64,000 bases of DNA, taken from NCBI GenBank assembly GCA_964487745.1, contig CAZASG010000016.1, positions 1-64,000 of the forward strand. Reading direction: 5' to 3'. Of the stretch, positions 34,404 to 42,578 are shown in pieces. The translations under genes were made by a program, and so were the position numbers. The notes beneath the pieces were generated by a model. The model had not been told where the DNA came from and made no database searches. It saw only the letters and a list, made by a program, of their open reading frames with translations. The first letter of the stretch is position 1, and each line of letters opens with the position of its first letter. Origin of the DNA: Desulfolinea sp964487745. GTDB lineage: Bacteria; Chloroflexota; Anaerolineae; Anaerolineales; Villigracilaceae.

Positions 34404-34709
34404 CTATTTGGGTGCCAAAATCACATCCAGCTCCGGGGCAAAATCTCCAGCCAACTGACAGCAGGCATCAGCGATCCTCTTCTGATTTAAAGAATAGAAG
34501 ATCTGTTTTCCTTCGCGACGTGAATCAACCAACCCTGCGGAGCGCAAAATACTCAAGTGATGTGAGACTGTTGGCTGAGAAACATTGAGCGCATCAACGA
34601 TCTCGCCAACACTAAGCCACTTGCAACAGCAAAGAGTCATAATCTCCTGACGGGTTTCATCAGCGAGTGCTTTTGCAAAGGTAATGGGATTGATATTTTC
34701 CATAGACAT
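34404..34709 (-). CDS. arsR: ArsR/SmtB-family repressor
   Basis: 101 residues, winged helix. FAKALADETRQEIMTLCCCKWLSVGEIVDALNVSQPTVSHHLSILRSAGLVDSRREGKQIFYSL is a typical ArsR core. TLCCCKW, at the position of the ELCVCDL metal loop, plus ADACCQLAG at the C-terminus give five Cys for As(III) binding. ATG 34709 is preferred; a longer frame needs TTG, and ATG 34703 is also possible. It probably represses its own promoter, where an inverted repeat overlaps both the -35 box and the start codon. Confidence 0.9.
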   Translation of the reverse strand: MSMENINPITFAKALADETRQEIMTLCCCKWLSVGEIVDALNVSQPTVSHHLSILRSAGLVDSRREGKQIFYSLNQKRIADACCQLAGDFAPELDVILAPK

Positions 34710-34767
34710 ATCGACAATCTTCAATGTATTCGTGCAATATACTAATAGATAAACTTCGATATGTCAA
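34705..34767 (-). promoter_or_regulatory. arsR promoter with candidate ArsR operator
   Basis: Minus strand TTGACA (34767-34762), 17-nt spacer, TAGTAT (34744-34739). A perfect 10-bp inverted repeat, GACATATCGA (34705-34714) and TCGATATGTC (34756-34765), covers the start codon on one side and the -35 box on the other, 41 nt apart. The promoter is strongly supported; the operator is inference. Confidence 0.6.
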
Positions 34768-34813
34768 CATTTCACACCTTGATTATTGCAAACTCCATAG
34801 GAACTTCGTCTTC

Positions 34814-34842
34814 TTGCTGGAACGATACCTTTATGCTAGACT
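34814..34842 (+). promoter_or_regulatory. Promoter of the response regulator / sirtuin / kinase operon
   Basis: TTGCTG (34814-34819), 17-nt spacer, TAGACT (34837-34842). It is divergent from arsR; the start is about 50 nt before the first ATG with a Shine-Dalgarno. Confidence 0.5.
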
Positions 34843-34902
34843 TTACATGAATTCTAGGTTTCTACATCATCTACTCTCTTTTAGAGTATGAAGGAAAATC
34901 CC

Positions 34903-36066
34903 ATGACAGAAAAAATCCTCATCATCGACGATGACCTTGATACCCTCCGCTTGGTTGGTTTAATGCTACAAAAACAAGGCTATCAAATCGCAGCTGCTAA
35001 TAATGGAGAGCAAGGTTTAACTAAAGTCGCAGAAGAAAAACCTGATCTTATCTTGCTGGATGTCATGATGCCTGATATGGATGGTTATGAAGTGGCGCGA
35101 CGCCTGCGCCAAAACCCAGAAACATCCAGCATTCCCATTTTGATGTTCACCGCAAAAACTCAGCTTGATGATAAAGTCACAGGCTTTGAAGCCGGCGCAG
35201 ATGACTATCTGACAAAGCCCACCCACCCAACAGAACTCCACGCCCACGTCAAGGCTTTGCTGGCACGTGCAGTCAAGGCGCAGCAACTCAAGCAAACAGC
35301 TTCTTTAGAGAGAAAAGCCTTTGTTACTGGTGTTGTCAGCGCTCGTGGTGGATTGGGGGTCTCCTCAATAGCCCTTAACCTTGCCAGTATCTTGCAAAGT
35401 GAAACCAACGCTGAGACGATCATGGTCGAGCTAACGCCTGGCATGGGCACGATTGGACGTGATCTTGGCTTCAAAGACACAAGCGGATTGGCTGAACTCC
35501 TAAAAAGCTCCCCCGAAGATATTGCAACTGAAGCAGTACTCAACGCTCTTCTAAGGCATAAATCCGGACTAAAATTATTAGCCGCCTCGGAACACCCACA
35601 GGATTCCCCGCTCAATGGTGCATTACCCCAAGGCGAAACTCTCTTCGCCCAACTGGCTTCATTGGCACGTTTCCTCGTATTGGATTTTGGTGCCAGCCTT
35701 CCCATGCTGAGTCAGAGTTTGCTTCCCAAATGCGACCATGTTATTGTTCTCGTTGAAGCCTTCACGAACTCAATTGCGCATACCAAACTCTTGATCGAGG
35801 ATCTTTTGAGTTTGGGGATCGAAAAGGAAAAAATCTCTCTCGTGTTGAATAACAGAATGCGCTCCGATATGCTACTTGCCTTGAGCGAGGTTGAAAAACA
35901 ACTCGGCTCATCCATTAACGTCACTTTTACCCCAGCGCCTGAACTATACTCACAAGCAAGCCGCAAGAGCACAACAGCCATTCTCATGCAACCTGAAAGC
36001 ATTACCAAGAATCAATATCAAAACCTGGCAAATATCATCACAACGAACGAGGCAAAAGAGGAATGA
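34903..36066 (+). CDS. Response regulator receiver fused to a CpaE/TadZ-like MinD domain
   Basis: 387 residues. The receiver domain (about 1-122) has ILIIDDDLDT, the phosphorylated Asp in LILLDVMMPDMDGYE, the Thr of MFTAK and the Lys of YLTKP. A ParA/MinD-like domain follows (about 138-380): TGVVSARGGLGVSSIALNLA replaces the normal KGGxGK(T/S)T, so the P-loop lysine is missing, and ARFLVLDFGAS is Walker-B-like. Atypical P-loops are known from CpaE/TadZ proteins that place pili or other machines. The start at 34903 was chosen for AAGGAAAA seven bases upstream. Overlaps the sirtuin gene by 4 nt. Confidence 0.85.
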   Translation: MTEKILIIDDDLDTLRLVGLMLQKQGYQIAAANNGEQGLTKVAEEKPDLILLDVMMPDMDGYEVARRLRQNPETSSIPILMFTAKTQLDDKVTGFEAGADDYLTKPTHPTELHAHVKALLARAVKAQQLKQTASLERKAFVTGVVSARGGLGVSSIALNLASILQSETNAETIMVELTPGMGTIGRDLGFKDTSGLAELLKSSPEDIATEAVLNALLRHKSGLKLLAASEHPQDSPLNGALPQGETLFAQLASLARFLVLDFGASLPMLSQSLLPKCDHVIVLVEAFTNSIAHTKLLIEDLLSLGIEKEKISLVLNNRMRSDMLLALSEVEKQLGSSINVTFTPAPELYSQASRKSTTAILMQPESITKNQYQNLANIITTNEAKEE

Positions 36067-36851
36067 GAAGGCTTGCCAGCGAAGCGATTAGAAAGATCGC
36101 TTTCGCAGCGGAGCTTTTTCAGCAAGCTAAACACGCTATCGTACTAACAGGAGCGGGGATTTCCACATCATCAGGGATTCCAGATTTTCGTTCAGAAGGC
36201 ACCGGTTTATGGTCAAAGACCGAAGCAATGGAAGTTGCTTCGCTTTCCACCTTTCGCTACGATCCAACCCAATTTTATAAATGGTTCCGCCCTCTTGCGA
36301 GCCGGATCATCAACGCAGCTCCTAATGCAGCACATATTGCACTCGCAGAAATGGAAAAAGCTGGCTATCTAAAAACCATTATCACCCAGAATATTGATAT
36401 TCTTCATCAAAAATCTGCGTCAAATAACGTAATTGAAACACATGGCACACTACGGACGCTTTCATGTACCCAATGTTTTCGCCAATTCGGATCCACTCCT
36501 TATCTGGAACCCTTTGTCACCGAAGGGACGATTCCCAGCTGCCTAGATTGCAACGCCATACTAAAACCCGATGTCATTCTCTTTGGTGAGCAACTCCCGC
36601 AAACAGAATGGCTCAAAGCACAAGATGCTGCCCGTCGTTGCGATCTGATGCTCGTTGTCGGTTCATCGCTCGAGGTACTCCCTGTCGCCGGATTGCCCAT
36701 GCAAACCCTCGACCGGGGCGGGCATCTTATCATCATCAACCATACTCCCACTTACCTGAACGTTCGTGCCGATATCGTGTTCACTGAAGATGCAGCCACT
36801 TTGCTGCCCTTATTGGCAGAACAGGTATTCAACCATGGAAGAAAAAACTAA
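36063..36851 (+). CDS. Sir2-family NAD-dependent protein deacylase
   Basis: 262 residues. NAD site: VLTGAGISTSSGIPDFRS (about 27-44). Catalytic: TQNIDILHQK and ETHGTL with the general-base His (about 128). Two Cys pairs for the structural zinc are SCTQCF and SCLDCN. Then PDVILFGEQLP, VGSSLEVLPVAGLP and IINHTPT complete the fold. It removes acyl groups from lysines using NAD+. It lies between a response regulator and a histidine kinase, overlapping both (4 nt and 17 nt), so it is translated with them. Confidence 0.93.
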   Translation: MRRLASEAIRKIAFAAELFQQAKHAIVLTGAGISTSSGIPDFRSEGTGLWSKTEAMEVASLSTFRYDPTQFYKWFRPLASRIINAAPNAAHIALAEMEKAGYLKTIITQNIDILHQKSASNNVIETHGTLRTLSCTQCFRQFGSTPYLEPFVTEGTIPSCLDCNAILKPDVILFGEQLPQTEWLKAQDAARRCDLMLVVGSSLEVLPVAGLPMQTLDRGGHLIIINHTPTYLNVRADIVFTEDAATLLPLLAEQVFNHGRKN

Positions 36852-38034
36852 AACCCAAGACCTTAGAGACTATCGACGTCTCATTGAGATCACCCGTGAT
36901 CTGGCGTCTACCCTTGATTTGGACGCTCTGCTCTACAGGATTGTAAAAGTAGCTACGGAGATCGCCAATGCAGAAGAGGCTTCGATCTTACTTTACGATG
37001 ACGCAGCGCGACAACTCCACTTTGAAGTTGCTACCAATATGGAATTACCCAATATGAGAGGCCTGGATGTACCCTTAGAAGGCAGCATCGCAGGTTGGAT
37101 TTTCACAAACTGCAAACCCGTTCGCATTGGTGATGTAAAAGATGATGCTCGTTATTTCAATGGTGTCGAAACTGCAACCAGCTTCACAACAGAGTCTCTT
37201 TTAGGCGTTCCGCTCGTCACAAAAGAGAAGGTGATCGGCGTACTGGAAGTATTGAACAAAAAAGAAGGTCAGTTCAACGATGTTGACGAGGAACTCCTGC
37301 TCGTTTTGGGCTCGCAAGCTGCGGTCGCGATCGAGAACTCACGTCTCTTCCAGCAATCTGACCTTATATCGGAATTCGTTCACGAGTTACGTACGCCACT
37401 TGCATCCCTCAGCACTGCCACCTATCTCCTGCTCCGCCCGGAAATTTCCCCGAAGCAACACGAGCAGATCGTCAACAACATCCACTCAGAGACTTTGCGC
37501 CTGAATGCGTTGGCATCATCTTTTCTTGATCTTTCTCGCCTCGAATCAGGGCGCGTCCACTTTCGTTATGAGGGCGTGGATATCGAAAAACTTTTTGATG
37601 AATGCCGTGAGATCATGCAAACCAAGGCCACCGAACAAAATGTGCAGATTGAGATCCAAGTAACTGGTGATCTGAGCAAATTTGAAGCCGACCCGGGCAA
37701 GATCAAACAAGTCATTTTGAATTTACTCAGCAACGCCATCAAATACAACCATCCGGGCGGCACAGTAATGCTGCGGGCTTTGATGGAAAACAAAAAGATC
37801 CGCATCGAAGTACAGGATACAGGCTACGGCATCCCTGCTGAGGCAATGCCGCATCTTTTCAAGAAATTCTTCCGTGTCCATGAGACCGAGAATAAGGTCG
37901 CCGGAACGGGGTTGGGGCTTTCGATCACTAAACAGATCGTACAAGGGCACAGAGGCGCTATCGAGGTCAAAAGCAAATCCGGCGAGGGGACAACCTTTAT
38001 TATCCGCTTGCCCCTGACTGCTGTACGCGACTGA
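36835..38034 (+). CDS. Soluble GAF-domain sensor histidine kinase
   Basis: 399 residues, no membrane segment. A GAF domain (about 25-165) precedes the HisKA region with ISEFVHELRTPLASL (phosphorylated His at about 183). The catalytic domain has QVILNLLSNAIKYN (N box), VQDTGYGIPAE (G1), LFKKFFRV (F) and GTGLGLSITKQI (G2). It probably senses a cytosolic ligand and phosphorylates the receiver two genes upstream (inference). The ATG at 36835 lies within the sirtuin 3' end. Confidence 0.93.
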   Translation: MEEKTKTQDLRDYRRLIEITRDLASTLDLDALLYRIVKVATEIANAEEASILLYDDAARQLHFEVATNMELPNMRGLDVPLEGSIAGWIFTNCKPVRIGDVKDDARYFNGVETATSFTTESLLGVPLVTKEKVIGVLEVLNKKEGQFNDVDEELLLVLGSQAAVAIENSRLFQQSDLISEFVHELRTPLASLSTATYLLLRPEISPKQHEQIVNNIHSETLRLNALASSFLDLSRLESGRVHFRYEGVDIEKLFDECREIMQTKATEQNVQIEIQVTGDLSKFEADPGKIKQVILNLLSNAIKYNHPGGTVMLRALMENKKIRIEVQDTGYGIPAEAMPHLFKKFFRVHETENKVAGTGLGLSITKQIVQGHRGAIEVKSKSGEGTTFIIRLPLTAVRD

Positions 38035-38051
38035 GATAATTTTTGCATACC

Positions 38052-38083
38052 AAATACCCGCGCCGATTGCGGGTATTTTTATT
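38052..38083 (+). terminator. Terminator after the histidine kinase gene
   Basis: ATACCCGC (38054-38061) and GCGGGTAT (38069-38076), extended by A/T pairs, followed by five Ts. Confidence 0.85.
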
Positions 38084-38101
38084 TGTACATAAGGAGAAAA
38101 T

Positions 38102-38323
38102 ATGAAAAATAACAAAACGCTCGGCTTTATCATTTTCGGTGTCGGCATTGCACTTTCGGCAATCACATTGCTCTTTTTACCCATCCCGATATTTGGGCTT
38201 TATCTACTTCTCGGGATCTATAAACCTGAAATCAACAATCTTATGCGTATCCTTATCGCAATCTTTGGTTCGCTCGCCATTGTTATGGTGATTGCAACCA
38301 TCGTCTCATTTATGCTCTACTAA
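38102..38323 (+). CDS. Small two-helix membrane protein
   Basis: 73 residues, two hydrophobic segments (about 7-40, broken by PIPIFG, and 49-71). AAGGAG lies 7 nt before the ATG, and terminators bracket the gene. No family recognised. Confidence 0.65.
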   Translation: MKNNKTLGFIIFGVGIALSAITLLFLPIPIFGLYLLLGIYKPEINNLMRILIAIFGSLAIVMVIATIVSFMLY

Positions 38324-38346
38324 ATTTTAAGAAGATATTTGTATGC

Positions 38347-38375
38347 AGCCCGCCCTTCGGCGGGTTGTTGTTTTT
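38347..38375 (+). terminator. Terminator after the small membrane protein gene
   Basis: CCCGCC-CTTC-GGCGGG (38349-38364) with flanking A-T and G-T pairs, followed by TTGTTGTTTTT. Confidence 0.8.
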
Positions 38376-38429
38376 ACATGCTGAGATTGCTATACTGAAA
38401 ACATCTACAATACAGAAAGCGAGGGAAGC

Positions 38430-39602
38430 ATGAAAAGAATTATCATCTGTGCCGATGGAACCTGGAGCAAACCAGACAGGATAGATAAAGAGAAAGGAAG
38501 AAAAATAGAGCATGGAAAGGATTGGGTTCGCAAACCAAGTAATGTTGTAAAAATGGCTCGTGCAATTCTGGCTACAACCAAAGAAGGGATTACTCAAGTC
38601 GTTTTTTACGATCCTGGAGTTGGTACAGGTTGGGGAATCCTCGATCCTGTTATCGGAGGAGCTTTTGGACAAGGTGTTTCCAAAAATATTATTGACTGCT
38701 ATCGTTTTCTTGTCCAAAACTACAGCGATGGTGATGAGATTTACCTCTTCGGTTTTAGCCGAGGCGCATTTACTGTCCGCAGTCTGGCAGGCTTAATTCA
38801 TAAATGTGGTTTACTCGAAAAAACAGATGCATACTATATCCCCGATGCCTACGAACATTACCGGTTAATCGTTGATATTGAAAAAATTAAATCAATGCTG
38901 CCATCCTACACACCTAAAACAATTCGTAAACGGATACTTCAGCGCTATCAGGAAGAAAATAAAAGAAACAGGCAAAAATTAGCTAACTTTTGCTCTGGAA
39001 AATATAAAAATCGCAACAAAAAAACAAGAGCTGCTGAAATAAAATTTATAGGTGTCTGGGATACGGTCGGGGCATTAGGTATCCCCGTCTCAGGATTACT
39101 GGGATACTGGATAAATCACAAACACGCCTTTCATAATCTTCGCTTAGGCAATAGCATTAAAAACGCCTATCAATCTCTTGCAATTGATGAAAAACGAAAG
39201 CCCTTTAGCCCTACTTTATGGAGACCGTTCAAGGAATCTAAACAAAACATGGAACAAGTGTGGTTCTCCGGTGTACATACGAATGTAGGTGGTGGCTATA
39301 ATGATTTAGGATTAGAGAATATTACTTTTAAATGGATGGTCGAAAAAGCCCTAGCACACGACCTTGGCATAGATTCGGAGTACATGAAACATATTGGAGG
39401 ATACTATAAAGGAGAACTTAGAAATTCAATGAACCTGTTTTATAGACTTTTAGGTGGAGAATATATCCGCCCCATCGGCAAAACAAAATACGGCAACGAA
39501 AGTATTCACACCACCGCCATTCAGCGTCATGAAGATCCGCCTGAGAGACAAACACCTTACGATCCTCCAAACTTGGTGGACGCCATTTCCCTAGATAAAT
39601 AA
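38430..39602 (+). CDS. DUF2235-domain hydrolase (Tle1-like phospholipase fold)
   Basis: 390 residues. KRIIICADGTW at the start, FYDPGVGTGW, IYLFGFSRGAFTVRSLAG with the GxSxG nucleophile elbow (about 108-120), KFIGVWDTVGALGIP (acid residue region) and VWFSGVHTNVGGGY with the likely catalytic His (about 281). This is the DUF2235 alpha/beta-hydrolase pattern, whose best-known members are Tle1 phospholipase effectors. No secretion gene or immunity gene lies nearby, so an effector role is not supported here. Markedly A+T-rich; probably acquired. Confidence 0.85.
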   Translation: MKRIIICADGTWSKPDRIDKEKGRKIEHGKDWVRKPSNVVKMARAILATTKEGITQVVFYDPGVGTGWGILDPVIGGAFGQGVSKNIIDCYRFLVQNYSDGDEIYLFGFSRGAFTVRSLAGLIHKCGLLEKTDAYYIPDAYEHYRLIVDIEKIKSMLPSYTPKTIRKRILQRYQEENKRNRQKLANFCSGKYKNRNKKTRAAEIKFIGVWDTVGALGIPVSGLLGYWINHKHAFHNLRLGNSIKNAYQSLAIDEKRKPFSPTLWRPFKESKQNMEQVWFSGVHTNVGGGYNDLGLENITFKWMVEKALAHDLGIDSEYMKHIGGYYKGELRNSMNLFYRLLGGEYIRPIGKTKYGNESIHTTAIQRHEDPPERQTPYDPPNLVDAISLDK

Positions 39603-39607
39603 CATAT

Positions 39608-39640
39608 AAAAAACTCCGAGAATTTCTCGGAGTTTTTTAT
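39608..39640. terminator. Bidirectional terminator between convergent genes
   Basis: AAACTCCGAGAA (39611-39622) and TTCTCGGAGTTT (39624-39635) with A/T runs on both sides; it serves the DUF2235 gene and the radical SAM gene. Confidence 0.88.
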
Positions 39641-40743
39641 ATCACTTTCGGCATTCCCCAGCCGTTCAATTGGATGCTGCGCGGATCATCCGCCCAAATG
39701 CCTGCGACGGCCTCATCACAGTGTGGACACTTGCCTCCGTCTGTAAGCTGATAGTCTCGAAGAGAAAAGCCGACCCGTTTGATCAGCGCCCGCTGACAGG
39801 ATGGGCAAAAGGTCGACTCATACTCGCCCGCACGCCCATGCACATTCCCGGCGTAGACGTAGCGCAGCCCGGCTTCTCGCCCAATATCCGCCGCACGGAC
39901 GAGAGTATCGAGGGGCGTATTTTCATTATCGGCCATCTTGTAATTGCGGTGATAGGCGGTCACATGCCAGGGGATGTCGGGGGAGACTCCTGCCAAAAAG
40001 CGAGCAGCCTCCCACAACTCCGCGTTTGAGTCGTTGAAGTCGGGGATAACGAGCGTGACCACCTCCACCCATAATCCCAGCTCTTTTGCGCGGAGAGTAC
40101 TATCCAGCACATTTTTCAGTACTCCGCCCAATTGACGATAATTCTTATCCTGCATGGATTTCAAGTCGATCTTGTAGCCATCCAGATGTGGCGCAAGATA
40201 TGCCAGGGCTTCGGGGGTGGCATGCCCGTTTGAGATCATGGCAGTTCTCAGCCCTGCCTTTTTGGCTTCCTTGAAGACAGCTACAGCCCACTCACTAGTG
40301 ATGAGCGGTTCATTGTAAGTCGAGGCAATAATCTTCGAATTGCTCTGTTTTGCCAACTCGACCAATCCACGTGCGCTGACTTCGCGCACAAGCCGACCAG
40401 CCCCATCCGATGCCGGGTCACGCATGGCTTGGGATGTGAACCAGTTTTGGCAGTAGGCACAGTGCAGGTCACAACCCAACATACCGAAAGAAAGTGCGTT
40501 CTCACCGGAGAGAAAATGATAAAAGGGCTTCTTCTCGATGGGATCAGCCTGTAGCGCGGCAACATAACCGAAAGGCACGCGCAACTCTCCCTCTTCATTG
40601 AAACGCACCTTGCAGATGCCACGCCTCCCTTCACGGATCAGGCAACGATGACCACAGGCAACACAACGCAGAGCCTTATCATCCAGCTTTTCATAGAGCT
40701 CGCCGAGGGCGGTGAGGGCATACAGTTTTTGAGAAAGGTTCAT
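39637..40743 (-). CDS. amrS: AmmeMemoRadiSam-system radical SAM enzyme (PflA-like)
   Basis: 368 residues. An N-terminal Cys cluster (CVACGHRC) is followed by PIEKKPFYHFL and the cluster-binding MLGCDLHCAYCQNW (CxxxCxxC, about 90-103). ISNGHATPEAL and a C-terminal zinc-ribbon-like pair (FCPSCQRA and KCPHCDEA) complete it. This matches the radical SAM partner of Memo and AMMECR1 proteins; neither partner is next to it. The chemistry of the system is not settled. Overlaps plsY by 4 nt. Confidence 0.87.
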   Translation of the reverse strand: MNLSQKLYALTALGELYEKLDDKALRCVACGHRCLIREGRRGICKVRFNEEGELRVPFGYVAALQADPIEKKPFYHFLSGENALSFGMLGCDLHCAYCQNWFTSQAMRDPASDGAGRLVREVSARGLVELAKQSNSKIIASTYNEPLITSEWAVAVFKEAKKAGLRTAMISNGHATPEALAYLAPHLDGYKIDLKSMQDKNYRQLGGVLKNVLDSTLRAKELGLWVEVVTLVIPDFNDSNAELWEAARFLAGVSPDIPWHVTAYHRNYKMADNENTPLDTLVRAADIGREAGLRYVYAGNVHGRAGEYESTFCPSCQRALIKRVGFSLRDYQLTDGGKCPHCDEAVAGIWADDPRSIQLNGWGMPKVI

Positions 40744-41351
40744 CGTTTCTTCTGCAAGACACTCCTGATCTTAAGTTCTTCTCCATTAAGAATACGCTGA
40801 ATATTGCTGCGATGCAACCAGAAAGCAAGAATAGTGATTCCCGCACCGAGCCAGACCAAACCCGTTGGATAATCTAGTAGATAAGTTGTGATCGGCAAGG
40901 CGATGAAGACCGTCAGCGAGCCAGCCACAATATAGTCAGTGATAAAAGCGGGCACAATAACCAGCAGCCCGAAAAGCACGCCCAGTTTAAGATCGATCCC
41001 TCCCAGAACACCGATCAGGGTCGCAACACCTTTGCCACCCTGAAACTTAATATAGAAGGGGAAGATATGCCCGATGATCGCCATGATCCCTGCCAAATAA
41101 GCTAAGTTGGGGTCGTGGGGATAGATCCATTTTACGACCAGAACAGCCAAGATCCCTTTCAGCACATCGACAAAGGCAACAAGAAAACCATATTTCTTTC
41201 CCATAATGGTAGTGACATTGGAAGCACCGGCATTACCGGATCCATGCTCACGGATGTCCATCTTCCCGGCGCTTTTGCTCAGCAGGTAGGCAGTCTGGAT
41301 AATGCCGAAGGCGTAGCCAATCAGCATGGCGATGATTGTTTCTATGGTCAT
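40740..41351 (-). CDS. plsY: Acyl-phosphate:glycerol-3-phosphate acyltransferase PlsY
   Basis: 203 residues, five or more membrane helices. The three PlsY motifs are present: GSGNAGASNVTTIMGKK (about 37-53), KFQGGKGVATLIG (about 102-114) and the helix-rich region around WLGAGITILAFWLHRSNIQRILNGEE. It puts the first acyl chain on glycerol-3-phosphate using acyl-phosphate. Translationally coupled to the radical SAM gene. Confidence 0.94.
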   Translation of the reverse strand: MTIETIIAMLIGYAFGIIQTAYLLSKSAGKMDIREHGSGNAGASNVTTIMGKKYGFLVAFVDVLKGILAVLVVKWIYPHDPNLAYLAGIMAIIGHIFPFYIKFQGGKGVATLIGVLGGIDLKLGVLFGLLVIVPAFITDYIVAGSLTVFIALPITTYLLDYPTGLVWLGAGITILAFWLHRSNIQRILNGEELKIRSVLQKKR

Positions 41352-41372
41352 TATTTTCCTCGTTTCATGGCA

Positions 41373-41403
41373 GGCTACAAAAGTTTTGAAAACTTTTGTA
41401 GCC
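41373..41403. terminator. Long hairpin between plsY and mobA
   Basis: GGCTACAAAAGTTTT (41373-41387) and AAAACTTTTGTAGCC (41389-41403) form a perfect 15-bp stem, followed on the plus strand by TCTTTTC. It lies in the divergent gap; its right arm overlaps the likely -35 region of mobA, so it could be a regulatory site as well as a terminator. Confidence 0.55.
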
Positions 41404-41417
41404 TCTTTTCAGCAAAG

Positions 41418-41423
41418 TATAAT
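41418..41423 (+). promoter_or_regulatory. -10 box of a leaderless mobA mRNA
   Basis: A perfect TATAAT ends 6 nt before the mobA ATG, with no Shine-Dalgarno between them. Confidence 0.6.
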
Positions 41424-41429
41424 ACGCCC

Positions 41430-42014
41430 ATGCTAACTCTCGCAATCCAAGCTGGCGGCAAATCGAGCCGTATGGGGCAGGATAAAGCCCTGATGCCCTT
41501 TCGAGGCGTACCCCTCATCCAATATGTGCTGGAGCGTCTCGCGCCCATCGCGGATGAGATCATCGTCACGACGAACGCGCCCGAAAACTACAAGTTTCTT
41601 GGGGTGCCACTTTTCCCCGACATCCGCCCGGAGCGGGGAGCATTGGGCGGGTTGTATACCGCGTTGAAATCGGCATCCCACGCTCAGGTGGCGATGGTGG
41701 CGTGCGACATGCCTTTCGCCAGTACCCAATTTTTTGACGCAGCGAGCAAGCTCCTCGTCACGCACGAAGCGGATGTGGTCATCCCGAAAACGGAGCACGG
41801 CTATGAACCTCTGCATGCCCTCTATCGCCGCGATGCCTGCATCCCCCCGATTGAAAAAGCGCTGGATGCCAACAAGTGGAAGGTCATCTCTTGGTTTGAT
41901 GATGTGAAGGTCCATGCGCTGACGCCCGAAGAGACCGAGGCTTTCAATCCCGATGGTTTCACTTTCTGGAATCTGAATACGCCCGAAGATTTCGCCAAAG
42001 CTGAAAAACTTTAG
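41430..42014 (+). CDS. mobA: Molybdenum cofactor guanylyltransferase MobA
   Basis: 194 residues. LAIQAGGKSSRMGQDKALMPFRG (GTP loop LxxGxSxRMGxDK, about 4-26), DIRPERGALGGLYTAL and VAMVACDMPF (metal Asp) are the MobA set. It joins GMP to molybdopterin to form the MGD cofactor of Mo/W enzymes. The ATG at 41430 starts exactly at the nucleotidyltransferase motif; the longer frame reads antisense through plsY and is not real. Its mRNA is predicted to be leaderless. Confidence 0.9.
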   Translation: MLTLAIQAGGKSSRMGQDKALMPFRGVPLIQYVLERLAPIADEIIVTTNAPENYKFLGVPLFPDIRPERGALGGLYTALKSASHAQVAMVACDMPFASTQFFDAASKLLVTHEADVVIPKTEHGYEPLHALYRRDACIPPIEKALDANKWKVISWFDDVKVHALTPEETEAFNPDGFTFWNLNTPEDFAKAEKL

Positions 42015-42085
42015 CCACGAAGAGCACAGAGTTCACGGAGATTTTTAAGAGCTTTTCTCTGTGTTCTCCGTGTGCTCTGTGGTGA
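42014..42085. repeat. Imperfect inverted repeat of the CACAGAG/CACGGAG type
   Basis: CCACGAAGAGCACAGAG and CACGGAGA on the left mirror TCTCTGTG, CTCCGTG and CTCTGTGG on the right. Shorter relatives (CCGCAGAGACGCGGAG at 15686, CCGCTGAGACGCAGAG at 51804) lie in other gaps. It separates convergent mobA and the UspA gene and may act as their terminator. Confidence 0.55.
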
Positions 42086-42088
42086 AAA

Positions 42089-42508
42089 TTAACGCACGAT
42101 CATCACCGGACAATCGGCATGCTGCAAAACCTTCTGCGACTGACTGCCCAGCAAGAGTCCGCGCAACTTGCCATAACCGCGCGACCCCATCACGATCAGA
42201 TCGTTCTTGCGGACATCCGCCACGCGCAGGATTACCTCAGCGCCAGGTCCTTCCAAAATTTCCGTTTTCAATTCACCAGGGATATCACCCACGACATCGA
42301 TTGCCACTTCGAGGACGGTTCTTGATTCCTTCAGGCGGGCAACAACAGCGTGCTGAAAATTCGGTTCGCCCAAATAGGCGGGGACAGTAGCGTGTGCGAC
42401 AACGATGCGCAAATTGGCTTTCATACATCTAGCCAACTCAGCAGCCACCTTTGCCGCGTGAATCGAATGTTCGGAGCCATCAACGCCCAATAAGATATTC
42501 TTGAACAT
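42089..42508 (-). CDS. Universal stress protein, UspA family
   Basis: 139 residues, one Usp domain. LLGVDGSEHSIHAAKVAAELA (about 5-25) and the ATP-binding DLIVMGSRGYGKLRGLLLGSQSQKVLQHADCPVMIVR (G-2x-G-9x-G(S/T), about 102-138) are complete, so it should be the ATP-binding subtype. AGGAGG precedes the ATG. Confidence 0.93.
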   Translation of the reverse strand: MFKNILLGVDGSEHSIHAAKVAAELARCMKANLRIVVAHATVPAYLGEPNFQHAVVARLKESRTVLEVAIDVVGDIPGELKTEILEGPGAEVILRVADVRKNDLIVMGSRGYGKLRGLLLGSQSQKVLQHADCPVMIVR

Positions 42509-42578
42509 GAGAACCTCCTTTCTCGATTACAATTTAAGTATACAAATTTTCCCGCTCACTTTCCACTCAGGAGAAGAA

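Noticed and set aside
38430..39602. T6SS effector call for the DUF2235 protein
   Set aside because: No secretion-system or immunity genes are in the window.
41115..41429. N-terminal extension of mobA
   Set aside because: It reads antisense through plsY; the MobA fold begins at 41430, right after a -10 box.
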